Shown here: positions 7,917 to 16,809 of the stretch, one piece after another
Numbering within the stretch: position 1 is the first letter of the stretch
How the letters are laid out: each line of letters starts with the position of its first letter
Notes under the pieces: model-generated
Database searches by the model: none
What the model was told of the DNA's origin: nothing
What the model saw: the letters and a program-made list of their open reading frames with translations, nothing else
NCBI GenBank assembly: GCA_029261875.1
Contig: JAJDAL010000006.1
Location: 184,765 to 248,764 of the forward strand
From: Deltaproteobacteria bacterium
Lineage (GTDB): Bacteria > Myxococcota_A > UBA9160 > JAJDAL01
Reading direction: 5' to 3'
Length of the DNA: 64,000 nt
Position numbers and translations under genes: made by a program

Positions 7917-9071
7917 GTGTTGCAACATTCGGAGGCAGTGCAGCTTTCGATACCTCGATCCAGGCTGCGGCGCTGGCTCGCGAGCGGGTGTATCGCTGCC
8001 CTGGCAGGCTGCAGCGCCCTGGGAACCGGTCCCGCCGGCTTCCATACGGCGAAGAGCCCGAGCGCCGAAGAACGCTACTGCGCGTGGTACGGAAGCCGCT
8101 TCGGCGACGAACTCTATTTCGGCCAAGCCGCGTTCTGGAGTTCCATGAAGGACCAACGCGGGGATCCGCAGGCGGATTTGCGCGCCAAGGGCCCCGTGCT
8201 GATCGGGCGCTTCGACCTGAAGCGCGAAAAATTCCTCCGTCCGATCGCGTTTCCCACCCCGCAATTGAGCGGAGTCTGGGACGTTCTCGCCGGAGCGGGT
8301 CGACGCGTGTATTTCACGACCTTCTTCGAAACCGCCGGCATCGCCGAATTTCGGGGCGATGGCTTCCGCATCCGGCGCTTCGATCAGGCGGGGGTCGGAT
8401 TGAATGAACTCGCGCCCGGACGACACGGCACGCTACTCGCGTCGCGCTACGGATCCCCCACTCAGCCGGGATCCGTGGTTTGGCTTTCTGCGGAAGGCGT
8501 GGTGTTGGACGAATATCCGCTGCGCGCTTCGGACCGACACCAGGTGGCGCCGAAAACCGTAGCCTGGGACCCGCTGCGGGAAGAGATCTGGGTCACGACG
8601 GACCTGCTTCCCATCGGAGTGGGCGAGACGCAACACGACGCGCGCGTCCTGGACGCCAACGGACGCGAAATCGACCGAATCACTGCGCCGGAAGTTCAGT
8701 TCGTAATCTTTGACGCGAACGGAACCGGTTATTGGGCCGAGCGCGCGGGCAGCGTCCTGATGCTTCGCGTTCGCCGTCCGGGAACCCACGGGCAGGGAAA
8801 CCGGATCCTTCTGACGGAAGAGTTCGGCCCCGCGGACTTCGTTCAGGATCTCACGTTGGACGACCGGGGGCGCGTCGTCGTAACGCGCTGGTCCGGGGAA
8901 ATTCACGTCGTCGACAAGGCCGGGGAGGTGCGGACCGCGAGCCTGCCGCGCCCCGACGGCCAAGGCCTGTACTACACCGCAGTCCTGTCCGGAGACCGCG
9001 TCTGCGCTACCTACTGCTCCGAGGTCAGTGTCGTCTGTCGGGATCTCCCCAAGGCGGAGGGGCCGCGATGA
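7917..9071 (+). CDS. Lipoprotein with possible beta-propeller fold, unknown function
   Basis: 384 aa. The N-terminus has a basic stretch, a hydrophobic core and the lipobox ALAGC (Cys near residue 32), so it is a predicted lipoprotein. The rest alternates short beta-strand segments with repeated motifs of the kind W-D-x-L-R-E-E-I-W-V and L-D-x-x-G-R-V-V-V, suggesting a six-bladed propeller of the SMP-30/NHL type. I see no catalytic signature. The start is GTG at 7917; a GTG at 7938 lies only two bases after a GGAGG and is less likely. Its stop overlaps the ATG of pepP in ATGA, so the two are translationally coupled. Confidence 0.6.
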   Translation: MLQHSEAVQLSIPRSRLRRWLASGCIAALAGCSALGTGPAGFHTAKSPSAEERYCAWYGSRFGDELYFGQAAFWSSMKDQRGDPQADLRAKGPVLIGRFDLKREKFLRPIAFPTPQLSGVWDVLAGAGRRVYFTTFFETAGIAEFRGDGFRIRRFDQAGVGLNELAPGRHGTLLASRYGSPTQPGSVVWLSAEGVVLDEYPLRASDRHQVAPKTVAWDPLREEIWVTTDLLPIGVGETQHDARVLDANGREIDRITAPEVQFVIFDANGTGYWAERAGSVLMLRVRRPGTHGQGNRILLTEEFGPADFVQDLTLDDRGRVVVTRWSGEIHVVDKAGEVRTASLPRPDGQGLYYTAVLSGDRVCATYCSEVSVVCRDLPKAEGPR

Positions 9072-10378
9072 GTGATTCCGGATCCATCTACGCGTCGCGC
9101 CGAGAACGCGTACTCGAGGCCATGGGACCCGACAGTGTTGCGCTCTTGCTGGGCGCGCAACTGGCGACGCGTTCCGCGGACACCCATTTCCCGTTTCGCC
9201 AGGACAGCGATTTCTGGTACCTGACCGGCTTCGACTATCCGAATGCCGCGGCCGTGCTCCGAACCGACGGAGGTCCGCGCTTCACTCTGTTCGTAGAGCC
9301 GCGCGACCTGACCGCGGAAACCTGGAACGGATACCGACCGGGTATCGAAGGCGCGGTGGCGGACTTCGGAGCGGACGAAGCGCAGGCCATCGATAGCCTG
9401 GTGGAAACGCTTCCCACACTCTTGGGAAGCGCCGAACGCATCCACCACGTTCTGGGACGCAATGCCGCGATCGATGCCAAGTTGGTCGAAAGCGTCGAGA
9501 GCATGCGGTTGCGTTCCCGTGCGGGCCAGGCCCCGCCGACCGAAATCGCGGATCCGCGTGCGATCATTCACGAGATGCGGCTCTTCAAAGATGAAGGCGA
9601 ACTCGAAATCATGCGCCGCGCCGCGGCGATCACCGCCCTGGCGCACCGCGCGGCCGCGGAGCTCGCCGTCGATGGAAACCGCGAATACGAACTCGAAGCC
9701 GCACTCGATTACACCTTTCGACGCCGCGGGGCGCGCGGCCCGGCCTATACGTCCATCGTCGGCGGCGGCGCCAACGCGACGGTGTTGCACTACATCGCGA
9801 ACAACGCGCCGCTCGCGCAGGGTGAGTTGGTGCTGATCGACGCCGGTTGCGAACTCGAGGGGTACGCGTCGGACGTGACCCGGACCTACCCCATCGGCGG
9901 GCACTTCGAAGGCGCCGGCAAAGAAGTCTACGAGCACGTGCTTGCGGCCCAGAAGGCATCGCTCGAGGTGGCCCGCGCGGGCTCGGACCTGGGACAAGTT
10001 CACGACGCATCCGTCCGGAGCATCGCGGCGAGCCTGATCGAACTCGGACTCGCTGCGGGTTCCGTGGACGCAGTGATCGAAACCGGCGCCTACAGGACCT
10101 ACTACATGCACAACACGAGCCACTGGTTGGGGCTCGACGTCCACGATGTGGGCAGCTACCGGAGGGAGGGGGAACTCAGACCCCTCGAAACCGGTATGGT
10201 GTTCACCGTGGAGCCGGGCATCTACATCCCCGCCAACGACGAGCAGGCGGATCCGCGCCTGCGCGGCATCGGCGTGCGGATCGAAGACGATGTAGCGATC
10301 ACGGCAACGGGAACCGAAGTCATTACGGATGCGATCCCCAAAGAGGTTCGCGACGTCGAAGGTTGGGTAGGAGTGTAA
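9068..10378 (+). CDS. pepP: Xaa-Pro aminopeptidase (aminopeptidase P)
   Basis: 436 aa, close to E. coli PepP (441). The N-terminal creatinase-like domain covers about residues 1-165, and the C-terminal pita-bread M24 domain about 175-430. The five metal ligands are recognisable: Asp in LIDAGCE, Asp in SDVTRTYP, His in HNTSHWLG, Glu in VFTVEPGIY and Glu in GVRIEDD. It removes N-terminal residues that precede proline, using two Mn/Zn ions, in the cytoplasm. The ATG overlaps the stop of the upstream lipoprotein gene (ATGA), and its own stop overlaps the acs start (TAATG), so the three genes form one translational unit. Confidence 0.93.
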   Translation: MSDSGSIYASRRERVLEAMGPDSVALLLGAQLATRSADTHFPFRQDSDFWYLTGFDYPNAAAVLRTDGGPRFTLFVEPRDLTAETWNGYRPGIEGAVADFGADEAQAIDSLVETLPTLLGSAERIHHVLGRNAAIDAKLVESVESMRLRSRAGQAPPTEIADPRAIIHEMRLFKDEGELEIMRRAAAITALAHRAAAELAVDGNREYELEAALDYTFRRRGARGPAYTSIVGGGANATVLHYIANNAPLAQGELVLIDAGCELEGYASDVTRTYPIGGHFEGAGKEVYEHVLAAQKASLEVARAGSDLGQVHDASVRSIAASLIELGLAAGSVDAVIETGAYRTYYMHNTSHWLGLDVHDVGSYRREGELRPLETGMVFTVEPGIYIPANDEQADPRLRGIGVRIEDDVAITATGTEVITDAIPKEVRDVEGWVGV

Positions 10379-12333
10379 TGGCCGACATCGAATCTCTCCT
10401 CAAAGAAAAACGCGTCTTCAAGCCGGATTCGAAATTCGCGCGCAAGGCCAATTGGAACAAGAAAACCGTCGAGGCCTACCGCAAGCAAGGTGCACGCAAG
10501 CCCGAGCGTTTCTGGGCCAAGATGGCGAAGGACAACGTCAGCTGGTTCAAGCCCTGGAAGAAGGTGCTCGACTGGAAGCCTCCGTTTGCGAAATGGTTCG
10601 TCGGCGCCAAAACCAACGTCTCCTACAACTGTCTCGACCGCCATCTCGAAGGCAAGAACGCCTGGCGGAAGAACAAGGCGGCCATCATCTGGGAAGGCGA
10701 GCCGGGCGACTCCCGCGTGCTCACCTACGGCGACCTTCACCGCGAAGTCTGTAAGTTCGCCAACGTTCTGAAGGGGCTTGGGGTCAAGAAGGGCGACCGG
10801 GTCGCGCTCTACATGCCCATGGTCCCGGAACTCGCCATCGCCATGCTGGCTTGTACCCGAATCGGCGCACCCCACAACGTCGTGTTCGGCGGTTTCTCCG
10901 CCGATGCGTTGCGCGATCGAATCAACGACGCCGGCGCGAAGGTCGTGATTACCGCCGATGGCGGCTTCCGACGCGGCGCTCCCCTCGATCTGAAAACCGC
11001 CGTCGACGAAGCCGTGGCCAAGGCGCCCTGCGTTACGAACGTTGTCGTCGTGAAGCGCACCGGTGAGGCGTGCAGCATGAAGGCGAAGCGCGACCTTTGG
11101 TGGCACGACCTCATGGCCGATGCCAGCAGCGACTGTCCGCCGGCCAAACTCGACAGCGAACACCCGCTCTTCATCCTCTACACGAGTGGAACCACGGGCA
11201 AACCCAAGGGCATCCTGCACACGACGGGCGGCTACCTGACCCATGTCACCACCACGTCGAAAGCCATCTTCGATCTCAAAGACGACGATACCTACTGGTG
11301 CACCGCAGACTGCGGTTGGATCACGGGCCACTCTTATGTCGTCTACGGGATCCTCGCCAACGGCGCGACCACGCTCATGTACGAGGGAACGCCCAACACA
11401 CCGGGCTTCGACCGCTTCTGGGAAATCATCGAGAGATACCGCGTCACGATTTTCTACACGGCCCCGACCGCCATCCGCACGTTCATCCGCTGGGGAGACG
11501 AGCACCCGAAGAAGCACGACCTCTCTTCCCTGCGCTTGCTGGGAACCGTGGGCGAACCCATCAACCCCGAAGCGTGGATGTGGTACCACCGGGTCATCGG
11601 CGGCAAGCGTTGCCCGATCGTGGATACCTGGTGGCAAACCGAAACCGGCGGAATCATGATTTCGGCGCTCCCGGGTGCAGTTGCGACCAAGCCCGGCTCG
11701 GCCACCTTGCCGTTCCCGGGAATCGACCCTGCGGTGGTTGACGAGGACGGCAAGCCCGTCACACCGCCCAACGGCGGTTTCCTGGTGCTCCGCAAACCCT
11801 GGCCCGGCATGCTGCGCGGAATCTGGGGCGATCCCGAACGCTTCAAAGAAACCTATTGGAGCCAATACAAGAACACCTACTTCGCCGGAGACGGCGCACA
11901 CCGGGAAAAGAGCGGTTACTTCTGGGTCATGGGGCGCATCGATGACGTGATGAACATTTCGGGGCACCGCATCGGAACCATGGAAGTCGAAAGCGCTCTG
12001 GTTTCCCACGAGAAGGTCGCGGAGGCGGCCGTCGTCGGAAGACCGGACGAAATCACCGGCACCGCGATCGTGGCTTTCGTCACGCCCGTGGGCGGAGTGG
12101 ATGCGGGGAAGAAACTCTCCGGTGAGTTGCTGCAGCACGTCACCAAGGAAATCGGCGCCATCGCGAAGCCCGCCGACATCCGCTTCACCGACGCACTGCC
12201 CAAGACCCGTTCCGGCAAGATCATGCGACGACTGCTGCGCGATATCGCGAGTGGCAAAGAGTCCGCGGGCGACACCACGACGCTCGAGGATTACAGCGTC
12301 CTCGCGAAACTTCGCGAAAGCGACGAGAACTAA
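10378..12333 (+). CDS. acs: Acetyl-CoA synthetase
   Basis: 651 aa, normal for Acs. It activates acetate with ATP and CoA through an acetyl-AMP intermediate. Visible: the acetyl-CoA synthetase N-terminal domain (about 30-90), the AMP-binding P-loop [11 protein letters not shown] near residue 266, WWQTETGG typical of the acetate-specific subfamily, the [13 protein letters not shown] hinge, and the C-terminal catalytic lysine K614 in [11 protein letters not shown], the usual site of regulatory acetylation. It starts at an ATG overlapping the pepP stop. A small hairpin (GGGGTT-TCG-AACCCC, 12343-12357) lies just after the stop but lacks a T-tract. Confidence 0.95.
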   Translation: MADIESLLKEKRVFKPDSKFARKANWNKKTVEAYRKQGARKPERFWAKMAKDNVSWFKPWKKVLDWKPPFAKWFVGAKTNVSYNCLDRHLEGKNAWRKNKAAIIWEGEPGDSRVLTYGDLHREVCKFANVLKGLGVKKGDRVALYMPMVPELAIAMLACTRIGAPHNVVFGGFSADALRDRINDAGAKVVITADGGFRRGAPLDLKTAVDEAVAKAPCVTNVVVVKRTGEACSMKAKRDLWWHDLMADASSDCPPAKLDSEHPLFILYTSGTTGKPKGILHTTGGYLTHVTTTSKAIFDLKDDDTYWCTADCGWITGHSYVVYGILANGATTLMYEGTPNTPGFDRFWEIIERYRVTIFYTAPTAIRTFIRWGDEHPKKHDLSSLRLLGTVGEPINPEAWMWYHRVIGGKRCPIVDTWWQTETGGIMISALPGAVATKPGSATLPFPGIDPAVVDEDGKPVTPPNGGFLVLRKPWPGMLRGIWGDPERFKETYWSQYKNTYFAGDGAHREKSGYFWVMGRIDDVMNISGHRIGTMEVESALVSHEKVAEAAVVGRPDEITGTAIVAFVTPVGGVDAGKKLSGELLQHVTKEIGAIAKPADIRFTDALPKTRSGKIMRRLLRDIASGKESAGDTTTLEDYSVLAKLRESDEN

Positions 12334-12452
12334 GCGAAAAGCGGGGTTTCGAACCCCCAACGCCTACGGGTGCACTTCGCCCCGCACACCACTCCCTCGT
12401 AGTGAACCTCCCTCGCTGAACAAGCGGCTTTTGCTGGAGTTGCGCATAGCCG

Positions 12453-13538
12453 ATGAATTCTTGCGAGCAAGTGTGTTGGGATAGGTTCGTGGGGGCACGG
12501 GTGTTTCGAAGGGGAGTCGTGATTCTGTGGGTCGCCGCAGGATTCGTCGTCGGCGTCGATTGGCGCGTCGACGCGTTCGACCTGCCTGCGTCGGCGATTC
12601 GCTGGCTAGAAGAATGGGAACCCGTACCGGAACCGAGCTACGCGGATTCAACCGACGATGCGCTCTGGCTCGAAGACGAGCTCCCGAGTGTCGCGACCGC
12701 CCGGGAAACCGAAGTCGGACCGCGGAGGCACTACATCGCCTTCGACGTGCGCGAACAACACGCGTCCCAAGAAACCCAGTACGCGCCTCCCGCATTCAAT
12801 CCCATCGATCTCCGGGTGCTCGAGGACATCATCGCCATCAATGGCTTGACCGAGGCGTCGAGCGACACCGATCGAAATGACGGCGATGGCGTACTCGAAC
12901 CGCTCGAACTCGGACGCCAGACCTGGCGCAACCACCGTCTGCAGCGCCTCGCCCTGGGCCCCGACGAATATTCGAGCTACGGCTACGCGATCTCGACGCT
13001 TCCCGAAAGCATCGCAGACCTCGCTGACTTGCGCGCTCTCGACCTCCACTCGAATCGCCTCTCAGAATTGCCGAGTAGCCTGGGTTCACTCGCGAATCTC
13101 GTCACACTGCGCCTGTTCAACAACCGCCTTGGAGAGCTCCCGGATTCGATCGGTGGGCTTCACCGGCTTCGCGTGCTCGTCTTGAGCCGCAATCAGTTGA
13201 CGGAACTTCCGGAAAGCCTCATCGGGTTGCAGGAGCTGCGCGAGCTTCACATCGATGACAACCCCATCACCGAACTCCCGGAATGGATTGCTTCCCTCGT
13301 CAATTTGCGCCGGCTCAACCTGAGTCGGACCCACGCGAGCGATACCGCGGGCCTGCGAGAACTGCCCGACACCCTCGCCAGCGCGCCCAAATTGGAAGCG
13401 CTCCATTTGGATGGGAATTCTCTGTTCTGTCTCGTTGCCGAGGCCCTGCCGGACTTCTTGACCGACGGCACGATCCGAGCCATCTCCGGCCTCACGACCC
13501 AGCGCTGTGAGGGATTCGACGGGAGCGCACAATCGTGA
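12453..13538 (+). CDS. Leucine-rich repeat protein, first gene of the redox operon
   Basis: 361 aa. Residues 1-42 contain a hydrophobic stretch (VVILWVAAGFVVGVDW), a likely signal or membrane anchor. Near 138-153 there is an acidic DxNxDGxGxLxxxE-like loop that resembles an EF-hand or dockerin calcium site. From about 175 to 345 run six to seven LRRs of 23 residues with the LP..I..L..L..L.L..N consensus. LRRs mediate protein contacts; no enzyme motif is visible. The stop overlaps the GTG of the oxidoreductase gene (GTGA), tying it to the electron-transfer genes. The start could also be the GTG near 12489. Confidence 0.75.
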   Translation: MNSCEQVCWDRFVGARVFRRGVVILWVAAGFVVGVDWRVDAFDLPASAIRWLEEWEPVPEPSYADSTDDALWLEDELPSVATARETEVGPRRHYIAFDVREQHASQETQYAPPAFNPIDLRVLEDIIAINGLTEASSDTDRNDGDGVLEPLELGRQTWRNHRLQRLALGPDEYSSYGYAISTLPESIADLADLRALDLHSNRLSELPSSLGSLANLVTLRLFNNRLGELPDSIGGLHRLRVLVLSRNQLTELPESLIGLQELRELHIDDNPITELPEWIASLVNLRRLNLSRTHASDTAGLRELPDTLASAPKLEALHLDGNSLFCLVAEALPDFLTDGTIRAISGLTTQRCEGFDGSAQS

Positions 13539-15982
13539 GCGAAAAGTTGGACATCGCAATCATCGGAGGCGGGCCTGCGGGACTCGCGGCAGGCATTCAA
13601 GCCGCGCGCCGGGGACTGCGCCACGTCGTGCTCGAACGCGGCGAGATCGCCGACACCATCTTCAAGTATCAAAAAGGCAAACTCGTGATGGCAGAGCCGC
13701 CGCGATTGCGCCTCCACGAAGACCTTCCGATGCGCTTCGAAGAATCCGTCCGCGAAGACATCCTCTCTCGCTGGCAGGAAGACATCACCGAAGCAGGCGT
13801 GGAACTGCGGAAGGGGCCGGAATTCGAAGTGATGTCGATCACCGGAGAGAAGGGCGATTTTTCGATTTCGCTCAAGAACGGCCAGACCCTCAACGCCAAC
13901 GCCGTGGTCCTGGCGATCGGACTCCAGGGAAACATCCGAACCTTCGGCGTACCCGGAGACGACATGCCCCATGTCGCCTACCAACTCGACGATCCCGCAG
14001 AACACGTGGGCAAACGGGTCGCGGTAGTCGGGGCCGGCGACGCGGGTATCGAGAACGCCCTCGGTTTGGCGGAACACGACAACGAGGTCTCCATCCTCAA
14101 CCGCGGGCGGGAGTTCGACCGCGCCAAACCCGCCAATCGCTCGAAGATGGAAGCGGCGATCCGCCAGGGAAGCATTTCCCACATCCCGAGCTGCAACGTC
14201 GACCATTTCGAAGAGAATTGTGTTTTCGTGCAAACGGAAAACGGTGACCTACGACTCGACACGGAGTTGGTCATCGGTCGACTCGGCGCCATTCCGCCGC
14301 GCCGCTTCATGGAAGACATTGGAATTCAATTCGAATCCGAAGACCGCGAAGCGGTCGCCCAGGTATCGGCCACCTACGAATCCAACGTCCCGGGCATTCA
14401 TCTGATCGGCGCCCTGGCGGGCTATCCGCTGATCAAGAACTGCATCAATCAAGGCTTCGAGGTCGTGGAGTTCATTCAGGGCAACGAGGTGGTGCCCGCC
14501 GACGAACCGGTCTTGCGCGAGGTCTTCGGCGATCTCGAAGGATCCGTGAACGAGATCATCGAAAGAATCAAGAACACACTTCCGCTGTTCGCCAGCCTTA
14601 CCACCATTCAGCTGCGCGAATTCCTGGTAGACGCAAAGGTTCACCGGGTCGCAGCCGGCGAGGTGATCTACGAACGGAACGATTTCAGCGACAGCTTCTA
14701 CTCGATCCTCGCGGGAACGGCCGCCGTCTCTCTCCCCGTCGACGACAGCGACGCGGACAGCGACTTGAAATCCGAGGAAAAACGCGAACGCATCGCGTAT
14801 CTGGAAACCGGAGATTTCTTCGGCGAGGGAAGTTTGATGTCCGGGCGCCGACGCGCGGGCACCGTATCCGCCTCCACGGATTGCGTGCTCATCGAATCAC
14901 CCCGCTACTCGATGAACCGACTGATCAAATCCGTCCCCGAAGTAAAACGCGAACTCGACCGAACCTACATCCGGCGCCGCCTCGGCACCGTGTTCCCGGA
15001 CAGCTCCCAAGCGGACCGGGACGAACTCGCCAGGCACGCCAAGATCATGGTCTATCGCCAGGGCGAAGAATTGTTCAAGGAAGGGGATGCACCCGACGGA
15101 CTCCATCTGATCCGCCGCGGGGCCGTCACGATTTCGAAAATGCGCGCCGGGCGCGAAGTCACGGTCAACTATGTCCAGGCCGGAAACTACGTCGGGGAAG
15201 TGGCGATCGTGGATCCGGAGGCGCGCCGCACGGCGACGGTTCGAGCCAGCGTTCTCACGGAAACCGTTCTCCTCCCGACCGTCGCCATTGCGCCCTTCCT
15301 CGCCGATCACCGCGGCGTGCGTGTCGAATTCGATCGCCGACGCGAGGAATACCTCGTATCCGATGTCGCGATCACGAGCCAAGAGGGCGCGCCCGATCTC
15401 CTCCGCACGCTGATGGACGCGGGATTCGGCGAAGCCACGGATCTCCTCGTCATCGATGAAAGCCTCTGCATCCGCTGCGACAATTGCGAGACCGCTTGCG
15501 CGGACACCCACGAAGGCGTCTCGCGCCTCGACCGCGAAGCCGGCCCACGCTTTGCCAACGTACACATCCCCACCGCGTGCCGACATTGCGAGAACCCGAA
15601 GTGCATGACGGATTGCCCGCCGGATGCCCTGCGACGCCACAGCAACGGCGAGGTCTACATCATGGACAACTGCATCGGCTGCGGAAATTGCGCCGACCAC
15701 TGTCCCTACGAAGTGATCCAGATGGCGGCAGTGGACGAGCCCAGGCGCCCGAGCCTGCTGTTCCGTTTGCTTTTCGGAATGAAGGGCGGCGGCGAGAGCA
15801 AGACCCCCGGGACCCATGCGGCCAAGAAGGCCGTGAAGTGCGACTTGTGCCGCAAGTTGCCTCCGCCGCGTCCCGGTGAAACGCGCGCGTCTTGCGTGAG
15901 CGCATGCCCAACTGGAGCAATCGTCCGGGTGAACCCGCGGAGCTACGTCGAAAGCATTCGAGGCGGCGAGGACACCCCGTGA
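13535..15982 (+). CDS. FAD/NAD(P) oxidoreductase fused to two cNMP-binding domains and a 4x[4Fe-4S] module
   Basis: 815 aa, three parts. Residues 5-325: thioredoxin-reductase-like flavoprotein with an FAD dinucleotide motif (IIGGGPAGLAAG) and a second, NAD(P)-binding motif at about 161-172 (VAVVGAGDAGIENA); no CxxC redox pair is seen, as in YpdA-like enzymes. About 350-485 and 500-610: two cyclic-nucleotide-binding domains, each with the Gly-Glu and Arg of the phosphate cassette (FGEGSLMSGRRRAGT; VGEVAIVDPEARRTA). Residues 645-795: ferredoxin-like module with Cys groups CIRCDNCETAC, CRHCENPKC, CIGCGNCADHC and a final CDLC...CVSAC, like NrfC/DmsB electron-transfer subunits. Inference: cytoplasmic NAD(P)H-linked input whose activity is set by cAMP or cGMP. 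Overlaps both neighbours by GTGA. Confidence 0.85.
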   Translation: MSEKLDIAIIGGGPAGLAAGIQAARRGLRHVVLERGEIADTIFKYQKGKLVMAEPPRLRLHEDLPMRFEESVREDILSRWQEDITEAGVELRKGPEFEVMSITGEKGDFSISLKNGQTLNANAVVLAIGLQGNIRTFGVPGDDMPHVAYQLDDPAEHVGKRVAVVGAGDAGIENALGLAEHDNEVSILNRGREFDRAKPANRSKMEAAIRQGSISHIPSCNVDHFEENCVFVQTENGDLRLDTELVIGRLGAIPPRRFMEDIGIQFESEDREAVAQVSATYESNVPGIHLIGALAGYPLIKNCINQGFEVVEFIQGNEVVPADEPVLREVFGDLEGSVNEIIERIKNTLPLFASLTTIQLREFLVDAKVHRVAAGEVIYERNDFSDSFYSILAGTAAVSLPVDDSDADSDLKSEEKRERIAYLETGDFFGEGSLMSGRRRAGTVSASTDCVLIESPRYSMNRLIKSVPEVKRELDRTYIRRRLGTVFPDSSQADRDELARHAKIMVYRQGEELFKEGDAPDGLHLIRRGAVTISKMRAGREVTVNYVQAGNYVGEVAIVDPEARRTATVRASVLTETVLLPTVAIAPFLADHRGVRVEFDRRREEYLVSDVAITSQEGAPDLLRTLMDAGFGEATDLLVIDESLCIRCDNCETACADTHEGVSRLDREAGPRFANVHIPTACRHCENPKCMTDCPPDALRRHSNGEVYIMDNCIGCGNCADHCPYEVIQMAAVDEPRRPSLLFRLLFGMKGGGESKTPGTHAAKKAVKCDLCRKLPPPRPGETRASCVSACPTGAIVRVNPRSYVESIRGGEDTP

Positions 15983-16809
15983 TCACGCCGCAATCGTTTC
16001 TCACCCATCGCAAATCGCTGCACCTGAAGATCGCGCTCGCGTTCGTCCTGGCCTCGACCGTCACGTTCGTCGCCTACGACCCGCCCGGCGGGCGGAATGG
16101 CGGAACCTGGGTCGGATACGGCTTGGGGGGCGTGGCAACCGCCTTGATCCTGTGGCTGATGTGGTTCGGAGTCCGCAAGCGCGTCTACACCTCACGTCGC
16201 TCGACACTGCGGGGCTGGCTCTCGGCGCACGTCTACCTCGGCCTCACGCTGCTCGTCATCATTCCGTTGCATTCGGGCTTCCAGTTCGGCTGGAACGTTC
16301 ACAACTTGGCATTCGCATTGCTCGCGATCGTGGTCGCCTCTGGCATGGTGGGCGTGGCGCTGTATGCGATCGTTCCCGAGTTGATGACCCGCAATCGCTC
16401 CGGCGAGCGGCTGGATGCGCTGTTCGAACAGATCGCGGACCTGGATGCGGAATGGCGCGCCCTCGCGAAGGAAATGCCCGACTTCGTCGCCCAGGCGACC
16501 GCCATCGGGATCGAGAAGACCCAGATCGGCGGCGGCGTCTTCCGACAGCTCTCGCGCCGGGATCGTCGCTGCGGAACCGAGCGCGCCTACCAGACGATCA
16601 TGGATCGCCGGAATGAGATCACCGACTCGGGACAGCGCCGACGCCTGCTCGAATTGATCACCCGCAAGCGTGCCCTGCTGGCACGCGTGCGCCGGGACGT
16701 GCGCTACGGCGCGGCCATGAAGGCCTGGCTTCTGTTTCACGTGCCCTGCGCGTTCGCCACAGTGGCGACCGTCGTCGTGCACATCTTCGCCGTCTTCTAT
16801 TACCGATGA
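15979..16809 (+). CDS. Membrane cytochrome b-like electron-transfer protein
   Basis: 276 aa. Four main hydrophobic segments lie at about 13-30, 38-60, 75-97/105-130 and 250-275. Histidines sit within or beside them (LSAHVYLG, IPLHSGFQ, LFHVPCAF, VVHIFAVF), enough for two b-type haems. A long charged, probably cytoplasmic region (about 140-240) joins the last two. Inference: a quinone-linked or direct relay between the Fe-S protein inside and the cytochrome c outside. No close named family is recognised; the fold may relate to the ferric-reductase or cytochrome b561 type. Starts at GTG overlapping the upstream stop and ends in ATGA shared with the next gene. Confidence 0.65.
   Translation: MITPQSFLTHRKSLHLKIALAFVLASTVTFVAYDPPGGRNGGTWVGYGLGGVATALILWLMWFGVRKRVYTSRRSTLRGWLSAHVYLGLTLLVIIPLHSGFQFGWNVHNLAFALLAIVVASGMVGVALYAIVPELMTRNRSGERLDALFEQIADLDAEWRALAKEMPDFVAQATAIGIEKTQIGGGVFRQLSRRDRRCGTERAYQTIMDRRNEITDSGQRRRLLELITRKRALLARVRRDVRYGAAMKAWLLFHVPCAFATVATVVVHIFAVFYYR

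Noticed and set aside
12343..12357. GGGGTTTCGAACCCC element resembling a tRNA T-arm
   Set aside because: No acceptor, D- or anticodon arms fit around it; it is a simple hairpin after acs.
10222..12360. 712-codon minus-strand frame antisense to acs
   Set aside because: Acs is certain on the plus strand; the antisense product has no recognisable motif.
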